Source: Brevibacterium daeguense (lineage in GTDB: Bacteria > Actinomycetota > Actinomycetes > Actinomycetales > Brevibacteriaceae). Taken from it: a stretch of 64,000 nucleotides of DNA. A program made the translations under genes and the position numbers. Below the pieces are notes generated by a model. The model saw nothing but the letters and a program-made list of their open reading frames with translations. It was not told where the DNA came from and ran no database searches. The DNA lies in NCBI RefSeq assembly GCF_021729135.1, contig NZ_JAJTWW010000001.1, forward strand, positions 372,001 through 436,000. The letters run 5' to 3'. Positions 7,578 through 21,636 of the stretch are shown here, piece after piece. Numbering within the stretch: position 1 is the first letter of the stretch; each line of letters begins with the position of its first letter.

Positions 7578-9245
7578 ATGATTCGACTGATACTGGGGGC
7601 GGTCTGCGCGATCGCGGGACTGACGGTCGCGGGACTGGCCGTCTCCGCGATCGCTGCGGTGGGCACCGACGAGGTCACGGGAACCGAGCCGTTCACCGTG
7701 CAGGACGGTGCCTACGCCGTCGTCCTCAACGAGCAGCTGGTGCCGTACGAGGGCGCCAGCGCCGCGATCACGGCGACGGGGGAGCAGGAGCTCTTCATCG
7801 GAACCGCCAGCGGCGTGGACACCGCCAGCTATCTCACCGGCATCGCCCACGAGGAGATCACCGAGGTCGACTTCGGCGCCCGCGCGCTCGCGCACCGGTT
7901 CGTGCCGGGAGAGCCCCAGCCGGCAGCGCCGGTGACGAACCGCGACTGGTTCCTCGACACCTCGGCGGGTACGACGGTGACCCACCGCTTCGATCTCGAC
8001 GCCGAACCGAATGTCGTCCTCATCGCTCCGGTGGACCCGGAGGGGAACCTGGATGGGGTGACCGTGTCGATGTCCATGGATGTCCAGGGCGTACTGGCCT
8101 TCTCGCTGCTGGGCGCCGGGCTGGCGGTGCTGTTCCTCGGACTTGCCGCCTTCCTGCTGCTGCGCTGGTGGAGCAGCCGCCTGCGGCCGCCTCCGAAGGG
8201 ACCGGCGGATTCTGCAGTGCGGCCGGGACGCCTGGCAGGCCTCCGGGCGGCGGTCGCGGACCGCCTCGGACGCCGGCGGCGGGTCGCGGCGACAGCAGGC
8301 GCCTCGGCCCTGGTGCTGGGGCTGAGCGGCTGCGCCGTCCTGCCCGTCGCACAGCCGGCAGCGCCCGAGCTCACACCCTACGAGCGCCCCCCGCTGCGCG
8401 CCGGCGAGGCCGGCGCATTCATGACGGAGTACACCGAACGGCTCGGCGAGACCCTGAGCGGTGACCAGAGCGCGCTCGATCAGATCCAGACGGGTCCGCT
8501 GCTCGAGCGGACCCGTGCTGAGATCCTCATCGCGGAGGCGGAGGAGGAGACCCTGGGTGCGGTGAGCTTCGCCGAGGTCACGGCGGGAGGGCCCATGTTC
8601 TCCGACTACCCGATGTGGTTCATCGCAGTCGGGGATCCGGGCGAGTCGGACACCGTGCAGGCGATGCTCGTGACCCGGGAATCAGCCGTGCAGGACTGGA
8701 AGGTCGGGCAGGCGCTGTTCGTGCCGCGGGACCAGGTGCCCACGCTGGTGGCCGACGCCGACGGCGGGGTGCCGATGGCACCGGACGAGCATCAGGACGT
8801 GGTCCAGGCGGTGAATGAGCAGCTGGTGCCCTACCTGGAGACCGGCGAGCTGCCGGAGAGCGATGTCGCCATCGCATACCCGACCGACACCTTCCGCAGC
8901 TTCCGCGAATACGTCGATCAGTTCTCCGAGGGGGACGACGCCTTCGACGACGTGACCGTATCCTGTGAGCCGTACTCCGACGTCGACCTGGCGGGCCTCG
9001 CGCTGCAGACCCAGACCGGATCCGTCTCCTTCGGCGAGACGCGCTGCGCGATCACCCTGAAGGTTCCCGGCGACTTCGCACTCGATATGGGAACCGCAGT
9101 CGAAGCGGTGATGACCAGCGACGGCGAGGGCAACGTCGTGCAGATCAACACCTCGCTGCCGCACATGCTGACGACCACGGACGACTCCAGCTCAGTGGTC
9201 GGCTCGGACTGGTTCCTGCTGTCGGCCCAGACCTCTCAGGAGTGA
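7578..9245 (+). CDS. Unknown two-domain membrane protein with an internal lipobox (paralogue of the gene at 4857)
   Basis: No named family is recognised. The 555-residue product repeats the layout of the gene at 4857: membrane segment 4-27, extracytoplasmic domain to about 170, membrane segment 172-196, a long Arg/Pro-rich cytoplasmic stretch (200-236), then a hydrophobic run ending in L-S-G-C at 249-252. After the Cys comes a Pro-rich linker and a roughly 300-residue globular domain with two later Cys (in V-S-C-E-P-Y and E-T-R-C) that could form a disulfide outside the cell. Sequence identity to the paralogue looks low, so the duplication is old. The ATG at 7578 lies 7 nt after the thioredoxin-like gene, so the two are probably co-transcribed. 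I infer extracytoplasmic exposure of the C-terminal domain. Confidence 0.6.
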   Translation: MIRLILGAVCAIAGLTVAGLAVSAIAAVGTDEVTGTEPFTVQDGAYAVVLNEQLVPYEGASAAITATGEQELFIGTASGVDTASYLTGIAHEEITEVDFGARALAHRFVPGEPQPAAPVTNRDWFLDTSAGTTVTHRFDLDAEPNVVLIAPVDPEGNLDGVTVSMSMDVQGVLAFSLLGAGLAVLFLGLAAFLLLRWWSSRLRPPPKGPADSAVRPGRLAGLRAAVADRLGRRRRVAATAGASALVLGLSGCAVLPVAQPAAPELTPYERPPLRAGEAGAFMTEYTERLGETLSGDQSALDQIQTGPLLERTRAEILIAEAEEETLGAVSFAEVTAGGPMFSDYPMWFIAVGDPGESDTVQAMLVTRESAVQDWKVGQALFVPRDQVPTLVADADGGVPMAPDEHQDVVQAVNEQLVPYLETGELPESDVAIAYPTDTFRSFREYVDQFSEGDDAFDDVTVSCEPYSDVDLAGLALQTQTGSVSFGETRCAITLKVPGDFALDMGTAVEAVMTSDGEGNVVQINTSLPHMLTTTDDSSSVVGSDWFLLSAQTSQE

Positions 9246-9264
9246 CAGACGCTGCCGGAGCGCC

Positions 9265-9699
9265 TCACGACGCCTGCAGCTGCGAAGCAGACTCCTGAGT
9301 CCGGACGCGGCGGCCCACGCGGGCCAGCCAGAGCAGGCCGACGACCGGCAGGACCAGCGGGATGAAGCCGTAGCCGATCCCGAAGCCGGACCATACGCTG
9401 GGTGCCTGGAAGACCTCGGGGTGGGTGAAGCTCAGCGCCCCGACGACGAGCACCCCCATCAGCTCGATGATGCAGGACACGATCGCGATCCGGTGCGTCG
9501 TCCGGCTGCCGATGACCAGGCAGACGGTCGCCAGGATGTAGATGCCTGCGGCGAACGCGGACAGGCTGTAGGCCACCGGGGCCTCGTCGAACTCCCGGAT
9601 CAGCTGATAGCCCGCTCGGGCCGAGGCCGACAACGCGAACACGCCGTACACGGCAGTCAGCGCACGCCCCGGCCCGGAGTGCATCGCCGAATAGGTCAC
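9265..9699 (-). CDS. Small four-helix membrane protein
   Basis: An integral membrane protein with four clear hydrophobic segments (roughly residues 13-35, 43-64, 72-92 and 103-127), a short N terminus and a charged, Gln/Ser-rich cytoplasmic tail. I chose GTG at 9699 because it overlaps the TGA of the upstream gene as GTGA, the typical coupling for this genome; an ATG at 9684 would give 139 residues. No catalytic residues are visible and no function can be assigned. It forms a pair with the other four-helix protein at 9696-10046, so they may be subunits of one complex. Convergent with the membrane protein ending at 9245. Confidence 0.7.
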   Translation of the reverse strand: MTYSAMHSGPGRALTAVYGVFALSASARAGYQLIREFDEAPVAYSLSAFAAGIYILATVCLVIGSRTTHRIAIVSCIIELMGVLVVGALSFTHPEVFQAPSVWSGFGIGYGFIPLVLPVVGLLWLARVGRRVRTQESASQLQAS

Positions 9700-10046
9700 A
9701 GCCAAATCTGGTCCATTCTCTCGATCATGACGAACACGGTGACGCCGGCGGCGGCGAGCACGGCCGGGCCCCAGCGGCTCAGCTCCGCGTAGGCCCAGAA
9801 GCCGGCGAGCGGCACCAGCACCAACGCGGTGAACAGGTAGCCGAAGAAGAGCAGCGGATCCGTGTCCCGGGACTGCCCCCACATCACGATCGAGACCACC
9901 AGCTGCACGAGGAGGAGCACCAGCAGCCCGGCAGTGGCGCCGAGCACGCCCTTGCCCGCCGGAGTGTTCCGGAAGGTCAGGACCAGGGCCCAGATCGTGA
10001 GGACCGCGCAGTAGACGTAGAAGACGATGGTGAGGGCAGTGAACAC
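9696..10046 (-). CDS. Small four-helix membrane protein
   Basis: The 116-residue product is essentially four membrane helices with minimal loops (about residues 2-25, 33-56, 63-86 and 90-113). The first carries V-Y-C-A-V and the last ends in E-R-M-D-Q-I-W-L at the C terminus. The GTG at 10046 follows TAGAAT (minus strand, 10053-10058) by exactly 6 nt, so the mRNA is probably leaderless and this is the first gene of a two-gene unit with the protein ending at 9265. It is divergent from the cysteine desulfurase with 171 nt between the starts. I do not recognise a family; the function is unknown. Confidence 0.7.
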   Translation of the reverse strand: MFTALTIVFYVYCAVLTIWALVLTFRNTPAGKGVLGATAGLLVLLLVQLVVSIVMWGQSRDTDPLLFFGYLFTALVLVPLAGFWAYAELSRWGPAVLAAAGVTVFVMIERMDQIWL

Positions 10047-10181
10047 CCGCCAATTCTAGCCAGCGTCTCCGCACGGGGGCCTGTCCGCCCCCGGTTCGCC
10101 CGTGCGCGCGGCCTTGGCTCCGCCCCGGCGCCGCCCCGACGCAGCCCGATTCGCCGGCGGGCGCGGTCCTGCCTCCTCGCC

Positions 10182-10210
10182 TTGGACGCCCGCCGCAGGG
10201 GGCGTAGAAT
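10182..10210 (+). promoter_or_regulatory. Promoter of the cysteine desulfurase-mnmA unit
   Basis: TTGGAC at 10182-10187 and TAGAAT at 10205-10210 are separated by 17 nt, a good housekeeping-type match. The GTG start codon is only 7 nt after the -10 hexamer, so transcription should begin at or within a base of the start codon. Confidence 0.7.
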
Positions 10211-10217
10211 CGGGGCC

Positions 10218-11417
10218 GTGCGCGCCTACTTCGACCACGCCGCCACCTCACCGATGAACCCTGAAGTGCTGGCGGCCTATTCATCCGAGCTGCAGCGCGT
10301 GGGCAATCCGTCTTCGCTCCACGCGGAGGGCCAGGCTGCCCGGATGCGGATGGAGACCGCGCGGGAGGACCTTGCCCGGACCATCGGCGCGGCCACCCCC
10401 TCGGAGGTCGTGTTCACCTCCGGCGGCACCGAAGCCGACAACCTCGCCGTCAAGGGCCTGTGGTGGGCCCGCAACGCCGACCGGAGCCGCCCGCGGCTGC
10501 TGGTCTCCACGATCGAGCACAGCGCGGTCACCGACACCGCGGAATGGCTGCAGACCCAGGGCGCCGAGGTGGTGTGGGTGCCCGTCGATGCCGACGGCCG
10601 GCTGGACCTCGCCGCCTTCGGGGCAGCCCTCCGGGAGGATCCGGAGCGCACCGCACTCGCCTCGGTGATGTCCGCCAACAACGAGATCGGCACCTTGCAG
10701 CCGATTCCCGAGATCGTGGCGCTCGCCCACAGCGTCGGCGTGCCCGTCCACACCGACGCGGTGCAGGCGCTCGGCCAGGTGCCGCTCGACTTCGCCGCCC
10801 TCGGGGTCGACGCTATGAGCCTGTCGGCGCACAAGATCGGCGGACCGGTGGGCACCGGCGCACTGGTCATCAGCCGCGATCTCACACCGGTGCCGGTGCT
10901 GCACGGCGGCGGGCAGGAGCGCAAGATCCGCTCGGGCACTCTGGACGTGGCCGGCGCCGTCGCCTTCGCCCGGGCCGCCGAACTCGCATGCGCCGACCTG
11001 CCGGAGAAGGCCGCGGTGCGGGCCGCGCTGCGCGACCGGCTGATCGCGGGCATCGAGTCGTCCGTCCCGGATGCCGTGCTGTCCGGCCCGCGCGGCGCCG
11101 GCCGGCTGCCCGGGAACGTCCACTTCGTCTTCCCCGGCTGCGAGGGCGATGCCCTGCTGTTCGGCCTCGACGTGGCCGGCTTCGCCACCTCGGTCGGCTC
11201 CGCGTGCTCCGCCGGGGTCGCCCGCCCCTCCCATGTCCTCATCGCCTGCGGGCGGGACGAGGACACCGCCCGCTCGGTCCAGCGCTTCTCGCTCGGACCC
11301 ACCACCACCGCAGCCGACGTCGACGCGCTCCTGGCCGCCCTGCCCGGCATCGTCGACCGGGCCCGCAGCGCCGGGATGGTCTCGTCGACGCCTGCGTGGA
11401 TGAACGGAGACACATGA
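10218..11417 (+). CDS. Cysteine desulfurase (IscS/NifS class)
   Basis: A PLP enzyme of 399 residues that removes sulfur from cysteine and carries it as a persulfide. Visible features are the N-terminal Y-F-D-H-A-A-T-S-P, the S-G-G-T-E-A-D-N cofactor loop, H-T-D-A-V-Q, the PLP lysine in S-A-H-K-I-G-G-P and the catalytic Cys in G-S-A-C-S-A-G near residue 330. The start is GTG at 10218, because the protein begins directly with the conserved Y-F-D-H motif and the promoter sits 7 nt upstream. The stop overlaps the mnmA start as ATGA, so translation is coupled. The context says its main partner is MnmA, feeding sulfur into tRNA thiolation, although it could also serve iron-sulfur assembly. Confidence 0.93.
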   Translation: MRAYFDHAATSPMNPEVLAAYSSELQRVGNPSSLHAEGQAARMRMETAREDLARTIGAATPSEVVFTSGGTEADNLAVKGLWWARNADRSRPRLLVSTIEHSAVTDTAEWLQTQGAEVVWVPVDADGRLDLAAFGAALREDPERTALASVMSANNEIGTLQPIPEIVALAHSVGVPVHTDAVQALGQVPLDFAALGVDAMSLSAHKIGGPVGTGALVISRDLTPVPVLHGGGQERKIRSGTLDVAGAVAFARAAELACADLPEKAAVRAALRDRLIAGIESSVPDAVLSGPRGAGRLPGNVHFVFPGCEGDALLFGLDVAGFATSVGSACSAGVARPSHVLIACGRDEDTARSVQRFSLGPTTTAADVDALLAALPGIVDRARSAGMVSSTPAWMNGDT

Positions 11418-12583
11418 AGATCCTTGCCGCCATGTCCGGCGGAGTCGACTCCGCCGTAGCAGCCGCGCGCGCCGTGGACGCCGGCCACGAGGTCGTCGGC
11501 GTCCACCTCGCTCTCTCGCGGATGCCCGGCACCCTGCGCACGGGCTCCCGCGGCTGCTGCACCATCGAGGACTCGCGCGACGCGCACCGGGTCGCGGGCC
11601 TGCTCGGCATCCCCTTCTATGTCTGGGACTTCTCGGAGCGGTTCAAGGAGGATGTCGTCGACGACTTCATCGCCGAGTACTCCCAGGGACGGACCCCCAA
11701 CCCGTGCATGCGGTGCAATGAGCGGATCAAGTTCGCCGCCCTGCTCGACCGCGCGCTCGCCCTCGGGTTCGATGCCGTGGCCACCGGCCACTACGCGGAG
11801 ATCCGACACGACCCCGCCGGCAGCCCGGAGCTGCACCGCGGAGTCGACATGAACAAGGACCAGTCCTATGTGCTCGGCGTGCTCACCGCCGAGCAGCTCG
11901 CGCACTGCTATTTCCCGATCGGCGCCTCGGCGTCCAAGGCCGACGTCCGGGCCGAGGCCGAGCACCGAGGGTTCCCCGTGGCGAACAAGCCGGACTCCTA
12001 CGACATCTGCTTCATCCCCGACGGGGACACCAAGGCCTGGCTGGCCGACAAGATCCCGATGCGCCCGGGTCTGATCAAGGACACCGACGGCCAGGTGCTC
12101 GGCGAGCACGAGGGCGCGATGACGTACACGATCGGCCAGCGCAAGGGCCTGCGGATCGAACGACCGGCCGTCGATGGCCGACCGCGCTACGTCGTCGACG
12201 TCGACGCCCGGGACAACACCGTCACGGTCGGTCCGCGGCGGGCGCTGTCGGTGGACACCCTCGAGGGGATCCGGACGTCCTGGTGCGGCGCCCCGCCGTC
12301 CGACGTCGGGCACGACGAGGCCGAGGCGATCGACTGCGAGGTGCAGATCCGCGCCCATGCGGATCCGGTGCCGGCCCGCATGTGGCTGGGGGAGCACATC
12401 GCCGAGGCGCCCGCCAGCGAGTACAGCGTGCCCCGCGCGCGGCCGGCCGGCCGGCTCATGCACGTCGCCGTGCAGGAGCCGCTGTCCGGTGTGGCTCCGG
12501 GGCAGACGATGGTGATCTACCGGGGCACCCGGGTCCTCGGCCAGGCGACGATCGACAGGGCGAGCAGCCGCACGGCCGCCTGA
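11414..12583 (+). CDS. mnmA: tRNA-specific 2-thiouridylase
   Basis: This 389-residue enzyme activates U34 of the tRNAs for Lys, Glu and Gln with ATP and replaces its 2-oxygen with sulfur. The PP-loop S-G-G-V-D-S is at residues 8-13. The two catalytic cysteines are in N-P-C-M-R-C and D-I-C-F-I, with the D-Q-S-Y-V-L and G-Q-R-K-G motifs between and after them. A central domain and the C-terminal beta-barrel follow. The ATG overlaps the desulfurase stop by 4 nt, which fits direct sulfur hand-over. tRNA-Glu and tRNA-Gln genes lie in this same window, though both have C34 anticodons and so are not themselves targets. Confidence 0.95.
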   Translation: MKILAAMSGGVDSAVAAARAVDAGHEVVGVHLALSRMPGTLRTGSRGCCTIEDSRDAHRVAGLLGIPFYVWDFSERFKEDVVDDFIAEYSQGRTPNPCMRCNERIKFAALLDRALALGFDAVATGHYAEIRHDPAGSPELHRGVDMNKDQSYVLGVLTAEQLAHCYFPIGASASKADVRAEAEHRGFPVANKPDSYDICFIPDGDTKAWLADKIPMRPGLIKDTDGQVLGEHEGAMTYTIGQRKGLRIERPAVDGRPRYVVDVDARDNTVTVGPRRALSVDTLEGIRTSWCGAPPSDVGHDEAEAIDCEVQIRAHADPVPARMWLGEHIAEAPASEYSVPRARPAGRLMHVAVQEPLSGVAPGQTMVIYRGTRVLGQATIDRASSRTAA

Positions 12584-12695
12584 GCCGAGCCGGCCCGCAG
12601 CGCGTTCCTGCCCCTCGCCGGGTCGAGCCGAGGGGTGAGGATCCGCTGCGCGCGGTGCCGGGCGGCACGTCCGTGATCATGGATACTGTTGTTCC

Positions 12696-18030
<5,335 letters not shown>

Positions 18031-18087
18031 TCCCGTCCGCGAACGGCGCAGAACCGGGATCGAGCTGTGCGGAGCCGGCTCAACCCT

Positions 18088-18118
18088 GTGCCGCGCAGGG
18101 CTCCACCCTGCGCGGCAC
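18088..18118. terminator. Terminator-like hairpin after ligA
   Basis: A perfect 13-bp G+C-rich stem (18088-18100 with 18106-18118) and a 5-nt loop lie between ligA and gatC. There is no T-run, as often in actinobacteria. It separates the peptidase-metE-ligA unit from gatCAB. Confidence 0.65.
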
Positions 18119-18181
18119 GGGCGGCGACCGGCCGCGCACTACACTGGGTGCGTTATCGCAACCGATGTAGAAAGGGTGACG

Positions 18182-18487
18182 ATGTCGGAGAAATCCGCAA
18201 TCACATCCGCGGAGGTCGCCCACCTGGCGGACCTCGCCCGGATCGCCATGTCAGAGGAGGAGCTCTCCAGCCTGACCGGGGACCTCAACACCATCCTCGC
18301 CAACGTGGCCCGAGTCTCCGAGGTGGCAACCGAGGACGTCCCCGCGACCAGTCACCCGATTCCCCTGAGCAACGTCATGCGCGAGGACGTCGTCGGCGAG
18401 ACCCTCACCGCGGCCGAGGCGCTGGCCGGTGCTCCGGCCGCCGACGGCGACAAGTTCGTCGTCCCGCAGATCCTCGGGGAGGACTGA
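18182..18487 (+). CDS. gatC: Asp-tRNA(Asn)/Glu-tRNA(Gln) amidotransferase subunit C
   Basis: The small 101-residue belt subunit wraps around and stabilises GatA-GatB. The family pattern is clear: [10 protein letters not shown] at the N terminus, E-E-L-x-x-L-x-x-D-L-N-x-I-L in the middle, and a C-terminal D-K-F-V-V-P-Q-I. I chose ATG 18182, not the in-frame GTG at 18176, because AGAAAGG (18168-18174) then has normal spacing. TACACT at 18140-18145 is a plausible -10. gatA begins 1 nt after the stop, so the three subunits form one operon. Confidence 0.95.
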   Translation: MSEKSAITSAEVAHLADLARIAMSEEELSSLTGDLNTILANVARVSEVATEDVPATSHPIPLSNVMREDVVGETLTAAEALAGAPAADGDKFVVPQILGED

Positions 18488-18488
18488 G

Positions 18489-19982
18489 ATGACCGACCTC
18501 ACACGCCTGAGCGCAGTCGAACTCGCCGCCGGAATGCAGGCCGGGGACTACAGCTCCACCGACGTCACCCGTGCCCACCTCGACCGCATCGAGCAGGTCG
18601 AGCCCGCCATCAACTCCTTCATCACGGTCACCCCGGATGCAGCGCTCGCCGCTGCCGGCGAAGTGGACCGCAAGCGCGCCGCCGGTGAGGAGCTGCATCC
18701 CTTCGCCGGGGTGCCCGTGACCCACAAGGACCTCGTCGTCACTGCCGGCATCGCCACCACCGCCGGCTCCAAGATGCTCGCCGACTGGGTCCCGCCCTAC
18801 GACGCCACGGTCTACCGCAGGACGAAGGCTGCCGGCCTGCCGCTGCTCGGCAAGACCAACCTCGACGAATTCGCGATGGGCTCGACCACCGAGCACTCCG
18901 CGTTCGGCAATACCGCCAACCCATGGGACACCACGAAGGTCCCGGGCGGCTCCTCCGGCGGTGCAGCCGCCTCGGTGGCGGCCTACGAGGCGCCCTTCTC
19001 CGTCGGCACCGACACCGGCGGCTCGGTGCGCCAGCCTGCCGCATTCACCGGCACCGTCGGAGTCAAGCCCACCTACGGCTCCGTGTCGCGCTACGGCGTG
19101 ATCGCGATGGCGAGCAGCCTCGACCAGGTCGGACCGGTGGCCCGCAGCGTCGGGGACGCCGCAGCCCTGCACAGCATCCTCGCCGGGCACGACCCCTTCG
19201 ACTCCACCTCGCTGTCCGGGGATGTCCCCGACTTCATGGCGGCCGCCCGCGAGGGATCGCTGTCGGGAGTGCGCCTCGGCGTCATCAAGCAGCTCGTCGG
19301 CGATGCCCCGACCGGTGGCGTCGCCGAGGTGTTCCGCGCGGCCCTCGATGTCGCGGCCGCGGGCGGCGCCGAGATCGTCGAGGTCGACTGCCCCTCGCTG
19401 AGCTTCGCGCTCGACGCCTACTACCTCATCATGCCCTCGGAGGTGTCCTCCAACCTCGCCCGCTACGACGGCATGCGCTTCGGCCTGCGCGTCGAGCCGG
19501 ACGAGGGACCCGTGACGGCGGAGACCGTGATGGCCGCGACCCGGGCGGCCGGCTTCGGCGCCGAGGCCAAGCGACGGATCATCCTCGGCACCTACGCGCT
19601 GTCCGCGGGCTACTACGACGCCTACTACGGATCGGCGCAGAAGGTCCGCACCCTCGTGCAGCGCGACTTCGCCCGCGCGTTCGAGTCCGCCGACGTGCTG
19701 GTGTCGCCCACCGCGCCCACCACCGCGTTCGGATTCGGTGCGGAGCGGGAGGCGGACCCGATGACGCTGTACCTGGGGGATATCGCCACGATCCCGGCCA
19801 ATCTCGCGGGAATTCCCGGGATGTCGCTGCCCGCCGGCCTGTCCGACGGGATGCCGGTCGGCTTCCAGCTGCTGGCGCCGGCCCATGAGGATGCCCGTCT
19901 CTACCGGATCGGGGCCGGACTCGAAACCGCACTCGACGCCGAGCGCGGCGGCGCGCTGCTCGCTCAGGCACCGGAACTGTGA
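18489..19982 (+). CDS. gatA: Asp-tRNA(Asn)/Glu-tRNA(Gln) amidotransferase subunit A
   Basis: The 497-residue amidase-signature subunit releases ammonia from glutamine and channels it to GatB. The catalytic Ser-cisSer-Lys triad is present: Lys in V-T-H-K-D, the Gly/Ser-rich [10 protein letters not shown] loop and the nucleophile Ser in D-T-G-G-S-V-R. Size and order match the family. The ATG at 18489 is 1 nt past the gatC stop. With gltX in the same window, the likely job is making Gln-tRNA(Gln) from misacylated Glu-tRNA(Gln); whether Asn-tRNA is also made this way depends on an asparaginyl-tRNA synthetase elsewhere. Confidence 0.97.
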   Translation: MTDLTRLSAVELAAGMQAGDYSSTDVTRAHLDRIEQVEPAINSFITVTPDAALAAAGEVDRKRAAGEELHPFAGVPVTHKDLVVTAGIATTAGSKMLADWVPPYDATVYRRTKAAGLPLLGKTNLDEFAMGSTTEHSAFGNTANPWDTTKVPGGSSGGAAASVAAYEAPFSVGTDTGGSVRQPAAFTGTVGVKPTYGSVSRYGVIAMASSLDQVGPVARSVGDAAALHSILAGHDPFDSTSLSGDVPDFMAAAREGSLSGVRLGVIKQLVGDAPTGGVAEVFRAALDVAAAGGAEIVEVDCPSLSFALDAYYLIMPSEVSSNLARYDGMRFGLRVEPDEGPVTAETVMAATRAAGFGAEAKRRIILGTYALSAGYYDAYYGSAQKVRTLVQRDFARAFESADVLVSPTAPTTAFGFGAEREADPMTLYLGDIATIPANLAGIPGMSLPAGLSDGMPVGFQLLAPAHEDARLYRIGAGLETALDAERGGALLAQAPEL

Positions 19983-19990
19983 GGATGACA

Positions 19991-21472
19991 ATGAAGTACG
20001 AAGACGCTGTTGCGAAATACGATCCGGTCATCGGCATCGAGGTCCACGTCGAGCTCGGCACCGCCACGAAGATGTTCGACGCCGCCCCCAACTCCTTCGG
20101 CGGCGGGGCGAACACCAACGTCACCCCGGTCTCCCTGGGCCTGCCCGGGGCACTGCCGTCCGTCAACCGCACCGCTGTCGAGTACGCGGTGAAGATCGGC
20201 CTGGCGCTCGGCTGCGAGATCGCCGAGAGCTGCCGGTTCGCGCGGAAGAACTACTTCTACCCGGATGTGCCGAAGAACTTCCAGACCTCCCAGTACGATG
20301 AGCCGATCGCGTTCGACGGCTCGGTCGATGTCGAGCTCGACGACGGCGAGATCATCACGGTGCCGATCGAGCGGGCGCACATGGAGGAGGACGCCGGGAA
20401 GAACACGCACGTGGGCGGCTCCTCCGGGCGCATCCACGGCGCGGAGTACTCGCTCGTCGACTACAACCGGGCAGGGGTGCCGCTCGTCGAGATCGTCACC
20501 CGGCCGATCACCGGCACCGGCGCCGGCGCCCCCGAGGTCGCCTCGAGCTACGTGCGCACCCTGCGCGACATCTTCCGGGCGCTCGGGGTGTCCGAGGCGC
20601 GGATGGAGCAGGGCAACGTGCGCGCCGATATCAATGTGTCCCTGCGGCCCTCCCCGGACGCCCCGCTCGGCACTCGCACTGAGACCAAGAACGTCAACTC
20701 CTTCCGCTCGATCGAACGAGCCGTCCGATTCGAGATCGTCCGCCAGGCGGAGCTCCTCGACGCCGGGGAAACGGTGGTGCAGGAGACTCGCCACTTCCAC
20801 GAGGACACCGGCGAGACCTCCCCCGGCCGGGTGAAGTCCGATGCCGACGACTACCGGTACTTCCCGGAGCCGGACCTCGTCCCGCTGGTGCCGCCGCGCG
20901 ACTGGATCGAGGAGCTGCGCTCCGGTCTGCCCGAGCTGCCGGCCGAACGCCGGCGCAGGCTGCTGGGGGAGTGGGGCTTCTCCGAGCTGGAGATGCGCGA
21001 CATCATCAACGCCGGGCTGCTCGACGCCATTGAGCAGACTGTCAGCGCGGGTGCCTCGCCGGCCGCGGCTCGAAAGTGGTGGACGGGCGAGATCAGCAGG
21101 CTCGCCAAGCAGGACGACAGGGAGCCGGCCGAGCTCGCGACGCCGGTCCAGGTCGCCGAGCTCGCCGAGCTGATCGAAGCCGGCAAGCTCAACGACAAGC
21201 TCGCCCGGAAGGTGCTCGCCGGAGTGATCGCAGGAGAGGGCTCGCCTCGCGACGTGATGGCCGGCCGCGGGCTCGAGATCGTCGAGGACACCGGGGCTCT
21301 GCAGGAGGCCGTGGAGCAGGCGATCGCCGACAACCCCGACGTCGTCGAGAAGATCCGCGGCGGCAAGATGCAGGCGATCGGCGCGCTGATGGGACCGATC
21401 ATGAAGGCCACCCGCGGACAGGCCGACGCCGGCAAGGCGCGGGAGATGATCATCGAGCGCATCAACGCCTGA
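19991..21472 (+). CDS. gatB: Asp-tRNA(Asn)/Glu-tRNA(Gln) amidotransferase subunit B
   Basis: GatB (493 residues) binds the misacylated tRNA, phosphorylates the carboxylate with ATP and accepts ammonia from GatA. Typical signatures are G-I-E-V-H-V-E-L near the N terminus, the [11 protein letters not shown] kinase motif, D-Y-N-R-A-G-V-P-L and E-x-K-N-V-N-S-F. A C-terminal YqeY-like tRNA-binding tail ends the protein. Two ATGs are possible. GAGGAT (19981-19986) overlaps the first at 19985, so I prefer the one at 19991. A long inverted repeat follows the stop. Confidence 0.96.
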   Translation: MKYEDAVAKYDPVIGIEVHVELGTATKMFDAAPNSFGGGANTNVTPVSLGLPGALPSVNRTAVEYAVKIGLALGCEIAESCRFARKNYFYPDVPKNFQTSQYDEPIAFDGSVDVELDDGEIITVPIERAHMEEDAGKNTHVGGSSGRIHGAEYSLVDYNRAGVPLVEIVTRPITGTGAGAPEVASSYVRTLRDIFRALGVSEARMEQGNVRADINVSLRPSPDAPLGTRTETKNVNSFRSIERAVRFEIVRQAELLDAGETVVQETRHFHEDTGETSPGRVKSDADDYRYFPEPDLVPLVPPRDWIEELRSGLPELPAERRRRLLGEWGFSELEMRDIINAGLLDAIEQTVSAGASPAAARKWWTGEISRLAKQDDREPAELATPVQVAELAELIEAGKLNDKLARKVLAGVIAGEGSPRDVMAGRGLEIVEDTGALQEAVEQAIADNPDVVEKIRGGKMQAIGALMGPIMKATRGQADAGKAREMIIERINA

Positions 21473-21494
21473 TCCGGCTTCGCGCCGGGCGTCG

Positions 21495-21569
21495 TGGAAC
21501 GCAGCCGCTCCCGCGGCGGAGCACGGTGGGGAAAACCCCCGACTTCGCCTCGGGAGCGGCTGTATTCCA
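21495..21569. repeat. Long interrupted inverted repeat after gatB (probable terminator)
   Basis: The outer arms pair as TGGAA (21495-21499) with TTCCA (21565-21569). A perfect 12-bp G+C-rich stem lies inside (21502-21513 with 21551-21562). The intervening loop holds a second small hairpin, GGGG-AAAA-CCCC at 21528-21539. The two-part shape is more elaborate than the other terminators in the window, but its place just after gatB fits transcription termination. Confidence 0.6.
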
Positions 21570-21636
21570 TCGTCCGCTCAGCACGGACTCAGCACGCGGG
21601 ACTAAGCTTGGAGGCATTCGAGGAGGGAGCCCGACC

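Noticed and set aside
21495..21569. Insertion-sequence end or attachment site at the composite inverted repeat
   Set aside because: No flanking direct repeats or transposase remnants are visible; a terminator explains the position after gatB.
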